The notes beneath the pieces are model-generated. The model was not told the DNA's origin, ran no database searches, and saw nothing but the letters and a program-made list of their open reading frames with translations. Positions 17,570 to 28,700 of a stretch of 64,000 bases of DNA are shown in pieces; the first letter of the stretch is position 1, and every line of letters starts with the position of its first letter. The translations under genes were made by a program, and so were the position numbers. The DNA comes from JAWLHK01 sp041690355 [NCBI: bacterium]. GTDB taxonomy: Bacteria > J088 > JAWLBW01. The stretch is from contig JAWLHK010000003.1 in assembly GCA_041690355.1 (NCBI GenBank), positions 152,695-216,694 of the forward strand, given 5' to 3'.

Positions 17570-17607
17570 AATGCCCATTGGACATCGGGCATTCCCGCCG
17601 ATATGAT
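17570..17607 (+). promoter_or_regulatory. candidate promoter with overlapping palindrome
   Basis: TTGGAC (17578-17583), an 18-bp spacer and TATGAT (17602-17607) form a plausible sigma-70 promoter for the PLP-enzyme gene. The inverted repeat AATGCCC-N10-GGGCATT (17570-17593) overlaps the -35 box and could be an operator. Confidence 0.5.
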
Positions 17608-17651
17608 CCCGGAGCGCCCTCGGTTGCCGGGCGTGAAGCGAAGGAGAGGAG

Positions 17652-18974
17652 ATGAAGCGCGTGGCCCTCGGATTTCTCGTGCTCGCCGTATCGGCGGCAA
17701 TCCTGGCGTTCGCCTTGCGCCCCGCCGACAAGGCGCTGGCGCCGAAGGCAGACCAGGACGCCTGGTTTGCCGCGGTCAATGCGGAACTGAAGAGCCGAGA
17801 CGTCGGCGGACCGGTCATCCTCATCGATCTCGATCGTGTCGACCGCAATCTGGAGGCCATCCGCGCGCACATCGCGCCGCCGCGCCACTACCGCATCGTC
17901 GACAAGTCGCTTCCTTCCCTTCCCCTGATCCGCTACGTCATGGAGAAGACGGGCACGCGGCGCATCATGAGCTTTCACGAGCCGCACCTCTCCCTGCTCT
18001 TCCGCGAACTCCCGCCGGACACCGATTTCCTCCTGGGCAAGCCGATGCCGGTCGCGGCCGCCCGCGCCTTCTACGCGAATCTGGCCACCGCGGCCCGCAG
18101 CGACGCCTCGGCGCGCGTGCAGTGGCTCATCGATACGCCGCAGCGGATGGCGGAATACCGCGCGCTTGCCGAAGAACTCGGCCAGCAGTTCCGCGTGAAC
18201 CTCGAGATCGACGTCGGCCTCCATCGTGGCGGCGCCCGGAACGTCGAGGAGCTCGAGGCCCTTCTCGCGGGAATCGCGAAGTCGCCCGAGCGCCTGCGCT
18301 TCAGCGGAACCATGGGCTACGACGGCCACCTCACGCACGTCCCCGTTCTCGTCGGCGCGAAGGAAGAGGCCGTGCAGAAGGCGTTCGAAGATCTCGTATC
18401 CGCCTACCGGCAGTTCGTGGAATACGGCACGGAACGGTATCCCGACTGGTTCACCGGCGCCGTCACCCTGAACGGCGCGGGGAGCCGCACCTATCGTCTC
18501 TATACCGCGGCGCATCCGCTCAACGACCTGGCCATGGGGTCCTGCGTGGTCAAGCCGGCCGCCTTCGACGATTACACGCTCGCAAAGCATGTGCCGGCCA
18601 TGTTCATCGCCGCGCCGGTGCTCAAGGAGATCCCCGGCTTCGGTGTTCCCTTTCTCGAGCCGGTGGCCGGGCTGGCCGCGTGGTGGAACCCGAACTGGCG
18701 GCGCACCTTCTATGTCTACGGCGGCGCGTGGAGCGAATCGGTCGTCTGGCCCGCGGGCGCGCAACCGAATTCCCTCACGACGAGCGCCCCGAACGAGAAT
18801 CTCTTCCCCAACCAGAACATGCTGAACGGCTCCAACGCGCTGCCGCTCACGGTGGGAGACTTCGTCTTCTACCATCCGAAGCAGGGGGATGCGATGCTGC
18901 AGTTCGCCAGCATCCTCGTCCTGCGCGGCGGGAAGATCGTCGACCGGTGGGAACCGTTCCCGCGCGGGCTGTAG
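17652..18974 (+). CDS. membrane-anchored or exported fold-type III PLP enzyme (D-threonine aldolase/DSD1-like)
   Basis: 440 residues preceded by GGAGAGGAG. Residues about 4-22 form a signal peptide or anchor, unusual for this family. The body is an alanine-racemase-like barrel: VILIDLDRVDRNLEAI, PLP-type lysine Lys85 in RIVDKSLPS, VNLEIDVGLHRGG, FSGTMGYDGH, and a C-terminal LTVGDFVFYHPKQGDAMLQF segment near the expected metal-binding region. That segment differs from the usual HPCTTFD or HVCPT motif, so the activity (D-amino-acid aldolase, dehydratase or other) is uncertain. It precedes genes for exported PQQ-like and cytochrome lipoproteins. Confidence 0.75.
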   Translation: MKRVALGFLVLAVSAAILAFALRPADKALAPKADQDAWFAAVNAELKSRDVGGPVILIDLDRVDRNLEAIRAHIAPPRHYRIVDKSLPSLPLIRYVMEKTGTRRIMSFHEPHLSLLFRELPPDTDFLLGKPMPVAAARAFYANLATAARSDASARVQWLIDTPQRMAEYRALAEELGQQFRVNLEIDVGLHRGGARNVEELEALLAGIAKSPERLRFSGTMGYDGHLTHVPVLVGAKEEAVQKAFEDLVSAYRQFVEYGTERYPDWFTGAVTLNGAGSRTYRLYTAAHPLNDLAMGSCVVKPAAFDDYTLAKHVPAMFIAAPVLKEIPGFGVPFLEPVAGLAAWWNPNWRRTFYVYGGAWSESVVWPAGAQPNSLTTSAPNENLFPNQNMLNGSNALPLTVGDFVFYHPKQGDAMLQFASILVLRGGKIVDRWEPFPRGL

Positions 18975-19048
18975 GCTTCGCTGCGCCCGCCGCGCTGCCC
19001 GGCCCCCGCCCCATTGACGGCGCCCCGCCGACGCCTTAGCATTGGGGG

Positions 19049-20527
19049 ATGCCGGTCAACGCACGCCTTCTGTTTGCCGCCTTTCTGCTCCTCGGCGTCC
19101 TTTGGCCGGGCGGATGCTACCGGATCGCCCCGAGCCGCGGCGGCGGGCAGACCGACGCGCCGCCTGAACGGGCCCCGGACGCCGCCGCCATCGTGGTTCC
19201 CGAAGGGCTGCGCGTTCGCGTGGGTGCGACAGGGCTCACCTTTCCGACCGCCGTGGTGACCGACGAGCAGGATCGCGTCTATATAGTCGAGGCGGGTTAT
19301 TCCTACGGCGAGACGTGGACCACCCCCCGCGTTCTGCGCGTCGAGGGCGACGGACGCCTCACGCCTGTCGCCGCCGGAAGTCCGGATAACGCACCATGGA
19401 CCGGCGCCAGCGTTCATGATGGCGGCCTGCTCGTCTCTGCCGGAGGCAACCCGGGTAAGATTCTGCACGTGGGCTTCGACCGGCGCATCCGCATTCTTGT
19501 CGACGGCCTGCCCAGTCTCGGCGATCATTTCACGGCCCGCCCGATTCCCGCCGCAGACGGCTACATTTACTTCGGGCAGGGGACGATTACGAATTCCGGC
19601 GTCGTCGGGTTGGATAATTATGATTACGGCTGGCTGAAACGCCATCCCAAACTACATGACATCGCCTGCCGCGACATCCCGCTTCGCGACGTGAACTACC
19701 GGACGCCGAATCCCCTCAGCGAAGATCCCGACGACGAAGCTGTCACGGGACCCTTTCTTCCTTTCGGCCAGGCCGCCGTGACCGGGCAGACTGCCGCCGG
19801 CCGGCTGCCATGCAGCGGCAGCGTCATGCGCTTTCGCTACCCCGACGGCCCCCTGGAGCTCGTGGCCTGGGGCTTTCGCAACCCCTTCGGGCTCGCCTTC
19901 GCCGCCGACGGCACGCTCTTCATCACCGACAACGGCTACGATGTGCGGGGCAGCCGGCCGATCTGGGGAGCCGGAGACTATCTCTGGGCTGTGGACGTGC
20001 GCCGCGCTCCTGTCTGGTTCGGGTGGCCCGATTTCGCCGGGGGCGTGGCGGTAAACTCCTCCGCCTACTCCGCGCCGGATCATCCGCCGCCAAAGTTGCT
20101 GCTCGCTGCCCCCCCGGCGGCGCCGCCGAAGCCGGTCGTCACTTTCGCCGTCCACTCGTCGAGCAACGGGCTCGACGTCTCACCCGGCGGTCCATTCGGA
20201 GATCCGGGGGCCGTCTTCGTCGCCCAGTTCGGCGACCTGGCCCCCGCGGTCGGCAAGGTGCTTTCGCCGGTCGGATTCAAGGTCGTGCGCGTCACCCCCG
20301 CCGACGGCACCATCGTCGACTTCATGCTGAACAAGGGTAAACAGCCCGCACCCGCCTCGTGGCTCGAGACCGACGGGCTCGAGCGTCCGGTCGACGTCAG
20401 GTTCAGCCGCGATGGGCGGCGGCTCTACGTCGTCGACTTCGGCATCGTGCAGGTTGAGGGAAAGACGCCGATCCCGCACCCGGGTAGCGGCGTACTCTGG
20501 ATCGTCGAGGCGGCGGAGGACCCATGA
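19049..20527 (+). CDS. sorbosone-dehydrogenase-like beta-propeller lipoprotein
   Basis: 492 residues with an N-terminal signal peptide ending in a lipobox-like PGGC (Cys23). The body reads as a soluble glucose/sorbosone dehydrogenase-type propeller: VPEGLRVRVGATGLTFPTAVV, repeated strand pairs such as RVYIVEAG, LVAWGFRNPFGLAFAADGTLFITDNGYD, SSNGLDVSPG, AVFVAQFGD and RPVDVRFSRDGRRLYVVDFG. Such proteins can bind PQQ and oxidise sugars or alcohols, passing electrons to cytochromes. Its stop overlaps the start of a cytochrome c gene by ATGA, which supports a redox pair on the outer face of the membrane. Substrate unknown. Confidence 0.75.
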   Translation: MPVNARLLFAAFLLLGVLWPGGCYRIAPSRGGGQTDAPPERAPDAAAIVVPEGLRVRVGATGLTFPTAVVTDEQDRVYIVEAGYSYGETWTTPRVLRVEGDGRLTPVAAGSPDNAPWTGASVHDGGLLVSAGGNPGKILHVGFDRRIRILVDGLPSLGDHFTARPIPAADGYIYFGQGTITNSGVVGLDNYDYGWLKRHPKLHDIACRDIPLRDVNYRTPNPLSEDPDDEAVTGPFLPFGQAAVTGQTAAGRLPCSGSVMRFRYPDGPLELVAWGFRNPFGLAFAADGTLFITDNGYDVRGSRPIWGAGDYLWAVDVRRAPVWFGWPDFAGGVAVNSSAYSAPDHPPPKLLLAAPPAAPPKPVVTFAVHSSSNGLDVSPGGPFGDPGAVFVAQFGDLAPAVGKVLSPVGFKVVRVTPADGTIVDFMLNKGKQPAPASWLETDGLERPVDVRFSRDGRRLYVVDFGIVQVEGKTPIPHPGSGVLWIVEAAEDP

Positions 20528-20919
20528 AGAAGACCGGCGTGCTTGCGTCTTTGATGCTTATCGTCGCGCTTACGGCCTGCCCCTCGCGAACGAACACAGA
20601 GCTCGTTCGCGAAATTCCCCCCATGCAGACCGAACAGCTTGAGCTTGGGCGCACCGTCTTCATGGAGAACTGCCACCGCTGCCACCCCTGGGGCGGGAGC
20701 GGGGTCGGCTTCTCGCTGCTGCGCCCGCTCCCCGAGTCGATCATCCGCTACCAGGTGCGTAACGGCGTCGGCGAGATGCCCGCCTTCAGGGACGAGCAGA
20801 TTTCCGACGAAGATCTGGACGCCCTGGTCGAGTTCATCGTCACCCTGCGCGAGCAGCAGGCTCTGCAAAGCCAGGGGCCCCGCATCTGGCAGGCGCGCAC
20901 CCGCCGCAATAATCCATAA
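20524..20919 (+). CDS. c-type cytochrome lipoprotein
   Basis: 131 residues. A signal peptide ends in a lipobox with Cys19 (ALTAC). A single haem-binding motif CHRCH (residues 50-54) and a probable axial Met85 in GEMPAF identify a class I mono-haem cytochrome c. It overlaps the propeller dehydrogenase gene by four bases (ATGA) and is likely its electron acceptor. The C-terminal 20 residues are polar and Gln/Arg rich. Confidence 0.85.
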   Translation: MKKTGVLASLMLIVALTACPSRTNTELVREIPPMQTEQLELGRTVFMENCHRCHPWGGSGVGFSLLRPLPESIIRYQVRNGVGEMPAFRDEQISDEDLDALVEFIVTLREQQALQSQGPRIWQARTRRNNP

Positions 20920-20969
20920 TCTTTTCGAATGGTTAGCGTTTCTTCGGGACTTTCCTCGTGGAACCTGCG

Positions 20970-20992
20970 TATAATGAATGACGATTCATTCA
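20970..20992 (+). promoter_or_regulatory. -10 box with overlapping FadR-type operator upstream of fadN
   Basis: A consensus TATAAT at 20970-20975 is immediately followed by TGAATGACGATTCATTCA (20975-20992), a perfect 7-bp inverted repeat with a 4-base centre. Apart from one central base it matches the published TetR-type FadR (YsiA) box of Bacillus subtilis, TGAATGAMTANTCATTCA, which controls fadN-fadA there. Position over the start site implies repression relieved by long-chain acyl-CoA. No tetR gene is in the window. Confidence 0.8.
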
Positions 20993-21041
20993 CATTATCC
21001 TCCCCTACTGAATCCCTTTTTCACAAACCCAGAGGAAGTTC

Positions 21042-23414
<2,373 letters not shown>

Positions 23415-23464
23415 TTCTCGGATTCTTCTGCTCCCCACAGCCAGCCCCCGGTTCGCACTGCGGA

Positions 23465-23495
23465 GGGGGAGAGGGGGGGAGGGGGAGAGTGGGGG
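23465..23495 (+). other. G-rich block with quadruplex potential between fadN and fadA
   Basis: Four runs of five or more G (23465-23469, 23473-23479, 23481-23485, 23491-23495) occur within 31 bases on the coding strand of the 124-base fadN-fadA gap. This fits the basic G-quadruplex pattern and could form in the mRNA. Confidence 0.5.
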
Positions 23496-23538
23496 ATCAG
23501 GCAAGTACTCGAGACCAATTTTATTCAGAAGGATTCTT

Positions 23539-24705
23539 ATGAAAGAAGCAGTCATCGTTGCCGCAAACCGCACCGCGGTCGGCAAGGCCAAGAAGGGGGC
23601 GCTCGTGAACGTGCGTCCCGATACCCTCGGCGGGGTCGTGCTCGCCGACGTCGTACAGCGCGCGGGCATCGACCCGACGATCATCGAAGATCTGCAGATG
23701 GGCTGCGCCATGCCCGAGGCGGAACAGGGAATGAACGTCGGCCGCATCGCCGTCTTCGCCGGCGGCCTGCCCCAAGACATTCCTGCCAGCACCGTGAACC
23801 GGTTCTGTTCGTCGGGCATCCAGTCGATCGCCATCATCGCCAACCGCATTCAGGTCGGCGAAATCGAGGTCGGCATCGGCGCCGGCGCCGAGTCGATGAC
23901 CATGGTGCCGATGGGCGGCAACAAGATCGTCCCGAACCCCGACCTGGCCGAAACCTTCCCCGACGCCTACATCGGCATGGGGCACACGGCCGAGAACGTG
24001 GCCAACCGCTACGGCATCAGCCGCGACGAGCAGGACGAGTGGGCCGTGACCTCACACGCCCGCGCCGCCGCGGCCATCAAGGCGGGCCGGTTCAAGGAGC
24101 AGATCGTGCCGGTCGAAGCCTGGCAGTTCGTCGACGGCCAGATGAAGACCTACACCTTCGACACCGACGAAGGCCCGCGTGAGGGGACGACGAAGGAAGT
24201 GCTCGGCAAGCTGAAGCCCGCCTTCTCGACCACGGGTTCGGTCACGGCCGGCAACGCCAGCCAGATGTCCGACGGCGCCGCCGCCGTGCTGCTCATGAGC
24301 CGCGAGCGTGCGGAGAAGGACGGGCTGAAGCCGCTCATGCGCTTCGTGACCTTCGCCGTCGCCGGCTGCCACCCCGACGAAATGGGCATCGGGCCCGCCC
24401 TGGCCATTCCGAAGGCGCTCAAGCAGGCCGGTCTCAAGGTCGAAGACATCGACCTGTTCGAGATCAACGAAGCGTTCGCCAGCCAGTTTCTCTACTCGGG
24501 CAAGAAGCTGGGGCTCGACTTCGACAAGGTCAACGTGAACGGCGGCGCCATCGCCCTGGGCCACCCCCTCGGCTGCACGGGCGCCAAGCTGACCACGCAG
24601 CTCACCTACGAGATGCGCGACCGCAAGGCCAAATACGGCGTCGTCAGCATGTGCATCGGCGGCGGCATGGGCGCGGCCGCAATCTTCGAGAACCTGCAGC
24701 GCTGA
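23539..24705 (+). CDS. fadA: acetyl-CoA acyltransferase (beta-oxidation thiolase)
   Basis: A 388-residue thiolase that cleaves 3-ketoacyl-CoA with CoA. The nucleophilic Cys is in [12 protein letters not shown] (about residue 90), and the catalytic His/Cys are in [15 protein letters not shown] and [14 protein letters not shown], with NEAFASQ between. AGAAGGA precedes the ATG. It is the second gene of the fadN operon and is followed by a strong terminator. Confidence 0.96.
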   Translation: MKEAVIVAANRTAVGKAKKGALVNVRPDTLGGVVLADVVQRAGIDPTIIEDLQMGCAMPEAEQGMNVGRIAVFAGGLPQDIPASTVNRFCSSGIQSIAIIANRIQVGEIEVGIGAGAESMTMVPMGGNKIVPNPDLAETFPDAYIGMGHTAENVANRYGISRDEQDEWAVTSHARAAAAIKAGRFKEQIVPVEAWQFVDGQMKTYTFDTDEGPREGTTKEVLGKLKPAFSTTGSVTAGNASQMSDGAAAVLLMSRERAEKDGLKPLMRFVTFAVAGCHPDEMGIGPALAIPKALKQAGLKVEDIDLFEINEAFASQFLYSGKKLGLDFDKVNVNGGAIALGHPLGCTGAKLTTQLTYEMRDRKAKYGVVSMCIGGGMGAAAIFENLQR

Positions 24706-24736
24706 GCGCCCGCAAGGTTCCCCGGGGAAAATGAGG

Positions 24737-24771
24737 AAGCCCCCCGTCCGGATGGACGGGGGGCTTTTTTT
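24737..24771 (+). terminator. Rho-independent terminator of the fadNA operon
   Basis: A perfect 13-bp stem AAGCCCCCCGTCC / GGACGGGGGGCTT with a GGAT loop is followed by a run of Ts ending at 24771. This is the strongest terminator in the window. Confidence 0.95.
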
Positions 24772-24875
24772 GATCCTGTACAGGACTTGGCGGCCGGCTG
24801 CCGCCTCGAAAAGCCACTCTGCCGTCCCCAAAAGGTGGACCCAGAGTGGAACCCAAAGGTTTGAAATCAAAAGGG

Positions 24876-25217
24876 TCAGATGGCGAGCACCGAGACCTTC
24901 CCCTGCGATTTCCTCCCAGCCGGTTTGACCCGTATTTCAACGTCCTGACCAAGAGCAGTCAGAAAATCGAAGAGGCGCTCCACGGAAAATGAGGCTCCTC
25001 GGTTTCGCATCAACTCTGATACATGGGGCTGGCGAATGCCGAGAATCTTACCGGCCTCAGTCTGGGTGAGCCCTCGGTCCTTGATGATTCGGTAAATGCG
25101 GAAGACCAGTTCAGCGCGAAGAAGTTCCTCTTCGGGGTGCGCCAGACCCAGATCCCGGAAAACATTGCCGGTCCCGCGAGACATGCGGGTAACAGATGAG
25201 CCTTGTTTGCGCTTCAT
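24876..25217 (-). CDS. higA: XRE-family antitoxin (HigA-like)
   Basis: 113 residues. A helix-turn-helix of the XRE type occupies about residues 36-95: RIYRIIKDRGLTQTEAGKILGIRQPHVSELMRN, then FSVERLFDFLTALGQDVEIRVK, the usual ending of HigA/Xre_MbcA-like antitoxins. It overlaps the toxin gene by ATGA, in toxin-first order as in higBA loci. It should neutralise the toxin and repress the shared promoter. Confidence 0.88.
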   Translation of the reverse strand: MKRKQGSSVTRMSRGTGNVFRDLGLAHPEEELLRAELVFRIYRIIKDRGLTQTEAGKILGIRQPHVSELMRNRGASFSVERLFDFLTALGQDVEIRVKPAGRKSQGKVSVLAI

Positions 25218-25561
25218 TTAGAGCTCCTGCGACGGCGTTCGACCTCTGCGAGTCGTGCCCGGATGATTTCCAGCTCCCTTTGGGGAGTTACGGATCCGCG
25301 CTTGGATTTTTTCTGGAAGGCGTGCAACACGTAAATGGCGTCTTCAAAGCGAATCGTATATACCATGCGCCACGTATCGCCCTCCTGATTCGTAACAACC
25401 TCCAGCACCGATCCACCGCCGAAACCTTTCAGCGTCTTCACTGCCGGGTCACGATCACCAAGCTGCGCCACAAAGAGCGCCTGCCCGATCTCACCACGTA
25501 CGGACGCCGGAAACCTTCGAACATCCTTTCGGGATGAACCCACCCAGATGACCGGCTTCAT
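25214..25561 (-). CDS. higB: RelE/HigB-like toxin (phage Gp49-like family)
   Basis: 115 residues from ATG 25561 with GGAG upstream; the longer frame to 25678 is not needed. MKPVIWVGSSRKDVRRFP, IGQALFVAQLGDRDPAVKTLKGFGGGSVLEVV, DTWRMVYTIRFEDAIYVLHAFQKKSKRG and a C-terminal ELEIIRARLAEVERRR helix match the Gp49/HigB group of ribosome-dependent mRNA interferases. The basic FQKKSK segment fits the active region. It heads a two-gene operon with its antitoxin. Confidence 0.88.
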   Translation of the reverse strand: MKPVIWVGSSRKDVRRFPASVRGEIGQALFVAQLGDRDPAVKTLKGFGGGSVLEVVTNQEGDTWRMVYTIRFEDAIYVLHAFQKKSKRGSVTPQRELEIIRARLAEVERRRRSSK

Positions 25562-25570
25562 GCTGTCTCC

Positions 25571-25599
25571 AGTATACGTATTTTCGTATATAGCGTCAC
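25571..25599 (-). promoter_or_regulatory. higBA promoter with operator-like palindrome
   Basis: On the minus strand GTGACG (25599-25594), a 17-bp spacer and TATACT (25576-25571) sit just upstream of the toxin start. An inverted repeat TATACG-N6-CGTATA (25573-25590) lies within the spacer and -10 region, as expected for autoregulation by the antitoxin. Confidence 0.6.
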
Positions 25600-25736
25600 G
25601 AGCGGGGGCTCGAACCTCACCTTTTCGACAATACCGGGCCTGCTGGACAAACTCTGTCCCACTTGGCCGTCGTGCCATTTCCCAAGCTCCGTGTCACCAG
25701 GCTCCTCAGCAACATACCCCCTGCCCCGCCGGCGCT

Positions 25737-25766
25737 TTGGACCCCTGGGGCACGCCATGGCATAAT
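25737..25766 (+). promoter_or_regulatory. candidate leaderless promoter of the PHP-domain gene
   Basis: TTGGAC (25737-25742), an 18-bp spacer and CATAAT (25761-25766) end six bases before ATG 25773. No ribosome-binding site is seen between them, which suggests transcription starting at or next to the start codon. Confidence 0.45.
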
Positions 25767-25772
25767 CCTCGG

Positions 25773-28700
25773 ATGAAAATCCCCCGTTTGCCTGCCGTGC
25801 GCGAAGCCCTCCGTCGCTCTCCACTTCTCACCGCCGGCCTCTGCGCTGTGCTTGGCCTGGCTCTTTCTACCTGCTCTGCCGCACCCTCGCCGGCTCCGTC
25901 CGGCGAACGGTGCCTGCCCGAAGCGTTAGCGACGTCGTTCGCGGCGCTCGAGGGCGATGCCGGGCAGCCCGTACGGTGGGAGCCGATTGAGTCCGTGGCC
26001 GATTGGAAGTTCCTCGGGAACGACGTCGGCGCGGTCTTCGATGCCCAGGACGGCGACTTTCTGATGGCCAACGAGCGCATCCGGGCGATCGTTCGCAGGC
26101 CCGGACGCAAATGGGCGCTCAACAGCTACGGCGGCACGATCGTCAGCGCCGACATTCAGCGCGAAGACGGCGTCTGGCATGACTACCTGGGCGAAATCGG
26201 CTCGCTCGTCGGACTCGCCTGGTCGATCGACGTGCAGGAATTCGAGCTCCTGCGCGACGGACGCGACGGCGTGCTGGTCGTCGGCGCTTACGGTCCGCTT
26301 CACCTGGCCGACTGGCTCAATCTCGAAGGCACTCTTTCAACCCTCTCGGCCAGCCTCACCGGCGGTGACCCCCGCCTGGGCCTGAACGTGCCCTGGCCCA
26401 CCGACGGCAGCATCCAGCTGAACGCCTCGCAGTATTACGTGCTGCGCAGCGGGGAATCGCACATCGAGATGCACACGGCCATCTGCAACCCCGAGGGCCG
26501 CACGCAGTATACGACGCTGACCGACATGATCGAGGCGGGCGGCAATGTACACCGGTTCAACACGGCCCGGCCGGCCGAAGGCGAGCGCGGCCTGCTCGGC
26601 GGCTTCAATCTCGGCTCGCTCGACAGCCGCCTGCAGACCCTCGGGTTCCGCGGCGAAACGGCGGGCTACGCCGTCACGCCCCTCGCCCAGGCCGCGAGCC
26701 TCCTCTATTCGCACATCGGCCTGATCGTGCACGGTACCGATGACGCGCTCGGATTTCTTACCGGCAGCCTCTTCGGATTCGATCTCGCCGCACCCGCGCC
26801 GGGCATTTTCCGCCTGCCCGCGGGCGGCAGCGTGCAGGTGGCCCGCGACATTCACGTGTATGCCGATTTCGATGGACTGCGTACGAGCCTCAACGCGGCG
26901 GCCGGCGAGACGGCTACGGCAAAGATCTCGGGAAGCGTTCGCGCCGGCGGCGCTCCGTTTGCCGGAAGCCGGGTGGCCTTGCTCGACGAACAGGGGCGGC
27001 TGGAAACGATCCTGAACGCCGACGCCGAGGGCCGCTATTCCGGTCGCGTCCGCGCCGGGTCCTATCAGGTGCACGCCGATCCGCGCGGGGGAGTGGCTCC
27101 GCCGCCCCAATCGATCGCCTTGCAGGCGGATACCGAGGCGCGCGTCGATTTCGACCTCGAGCCGCCGGCGGCGCTGCGCTTCGCGATCCGCGGCCACGAT
27201 CCGCGGCTCGGCAGCGGGCAGCTGCCCATGCCGGCCAAGGTGTCGCTGGTCTGCGCCGGACCGTGCCCACAGAAACCGTCGGCCATCTTCAACGACGTCT
27301 CGTTCGATGGTTGGCCGCCCGATCTGCAGACGCAGGCCATGGTCGACCACGAAGACCTCGTCAGCGTCATGGCCAAGCGCGGCGAGTGGCGCCGCGAGGC
27401 GCTGCGCGTGCCGGCCGGCGACTACGAACTGATCATCACGCGCGGGCCGGCCTTCTCACGCTACGTGACGGCGGTGACGCTGCAGCCCGGCGAGGAACGT
27501 GTCGTCGCGGCGACGATCGACCGCGTCGTCGACGAACCCGGGTGGATCGGGGCCGACACGCACGTGCACACCGTGCGCAGTTTCGATTCGCCCGTGCCGC
27601 AGAACGACCGCGTGCTGACCTTTGCCGCAGAGGGTGTCGAAATTCTGGTCGCGACCGACCACGACTACGTGTCTGAACTGGGCCCGGTCATCGCCGCGCT
27701 CGGGATGGAAGCGTACGTCACCGGCATTGCCGGAACGGAACTGACGTTTTTCGACCTGGGACACTTCAATGCCTTTCCGCTCCGCTACGGGTCTGACCTG
27801 CCGCGCGGAGGCGCCTACGATCCGTTCGAGGGCGTGGGCGGCCGGCTGCGCCCGCCGGCGACGATGTTCGCCGACCTGCGCGCCAAAGGTTCCATCGACC
27901 GGCCCGTGGTCCAGATCAATCACGCGCGCACGCCGATCATGGGGTACTTCGAGGCCATCCGCCTGGATACCGGAACGCTCGAAGCTGACGCCGATCCGGC
28001 CAACTTCCGGATGGCCCCCGATGCCGTCGACCGGAGCGGGGGACTCTTCAGCAGCGACTTCGACGCCTTCGAGGTCTACAACGGCTATGGCGATGTTCCC
28101 GTCGGGCTGAATGACCTGTTCGCGTTGCTCAATCTGGGCTTGAACAAAGTGGGCGTCGCCGTCAGCGACACGCATAACTGGTATGCGTCCTCGGCCGGCA
28201 ATCCGCGCAGTCTGGTGCAGGTCGGCGATACCTTTGACACTTCCGCTGGCGTGACCCCCGAGCGCTTCGCCCGCGCCATGCAGGCCGGGCGGGTCATCGG
28301 CGGCAACGGACCGCATGTCGAGCTGCGGCTGCTCGCACACGACGGCCGCACGGCTCGTCTCGGAGATACGCTGGGGACCTCCCATCCGGTCACGGTCGAA
28401 GTGCGTGCCGTGATGCCCGAGTGGATCACCATCGACACCCTGGAGGTTTTCTCGAACACCCCCGACGTGGCTTCTCGGGCCGGAAGCGCCGTGCGCGAGT
28501 ACCCGACGGCCCAGTACGCAAGGATGGTGACCGAGGGAGACTTCGTTCGCGCCGGCGGAGCCAAGTCGGTGACGTGGACCTTCGTGGCCGCCCCCGCCCG
28601 CGACGCCTGGTTCACAGCCGTTGCCCGCGACAACCCGGCGGCCGGTTCCAACCACGACCTGTTCCCCCTGATTCTGTCGCGCGACGAGTTACCGTTCGCC

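Noticed and set aside
17251-17700. 149-residue minus-strand frame across 17408-17651
   Set aside because: Its C-terminal half is antisense to the GIY-YIG gene and the rest shows no family, signal or ribosome-binding site.
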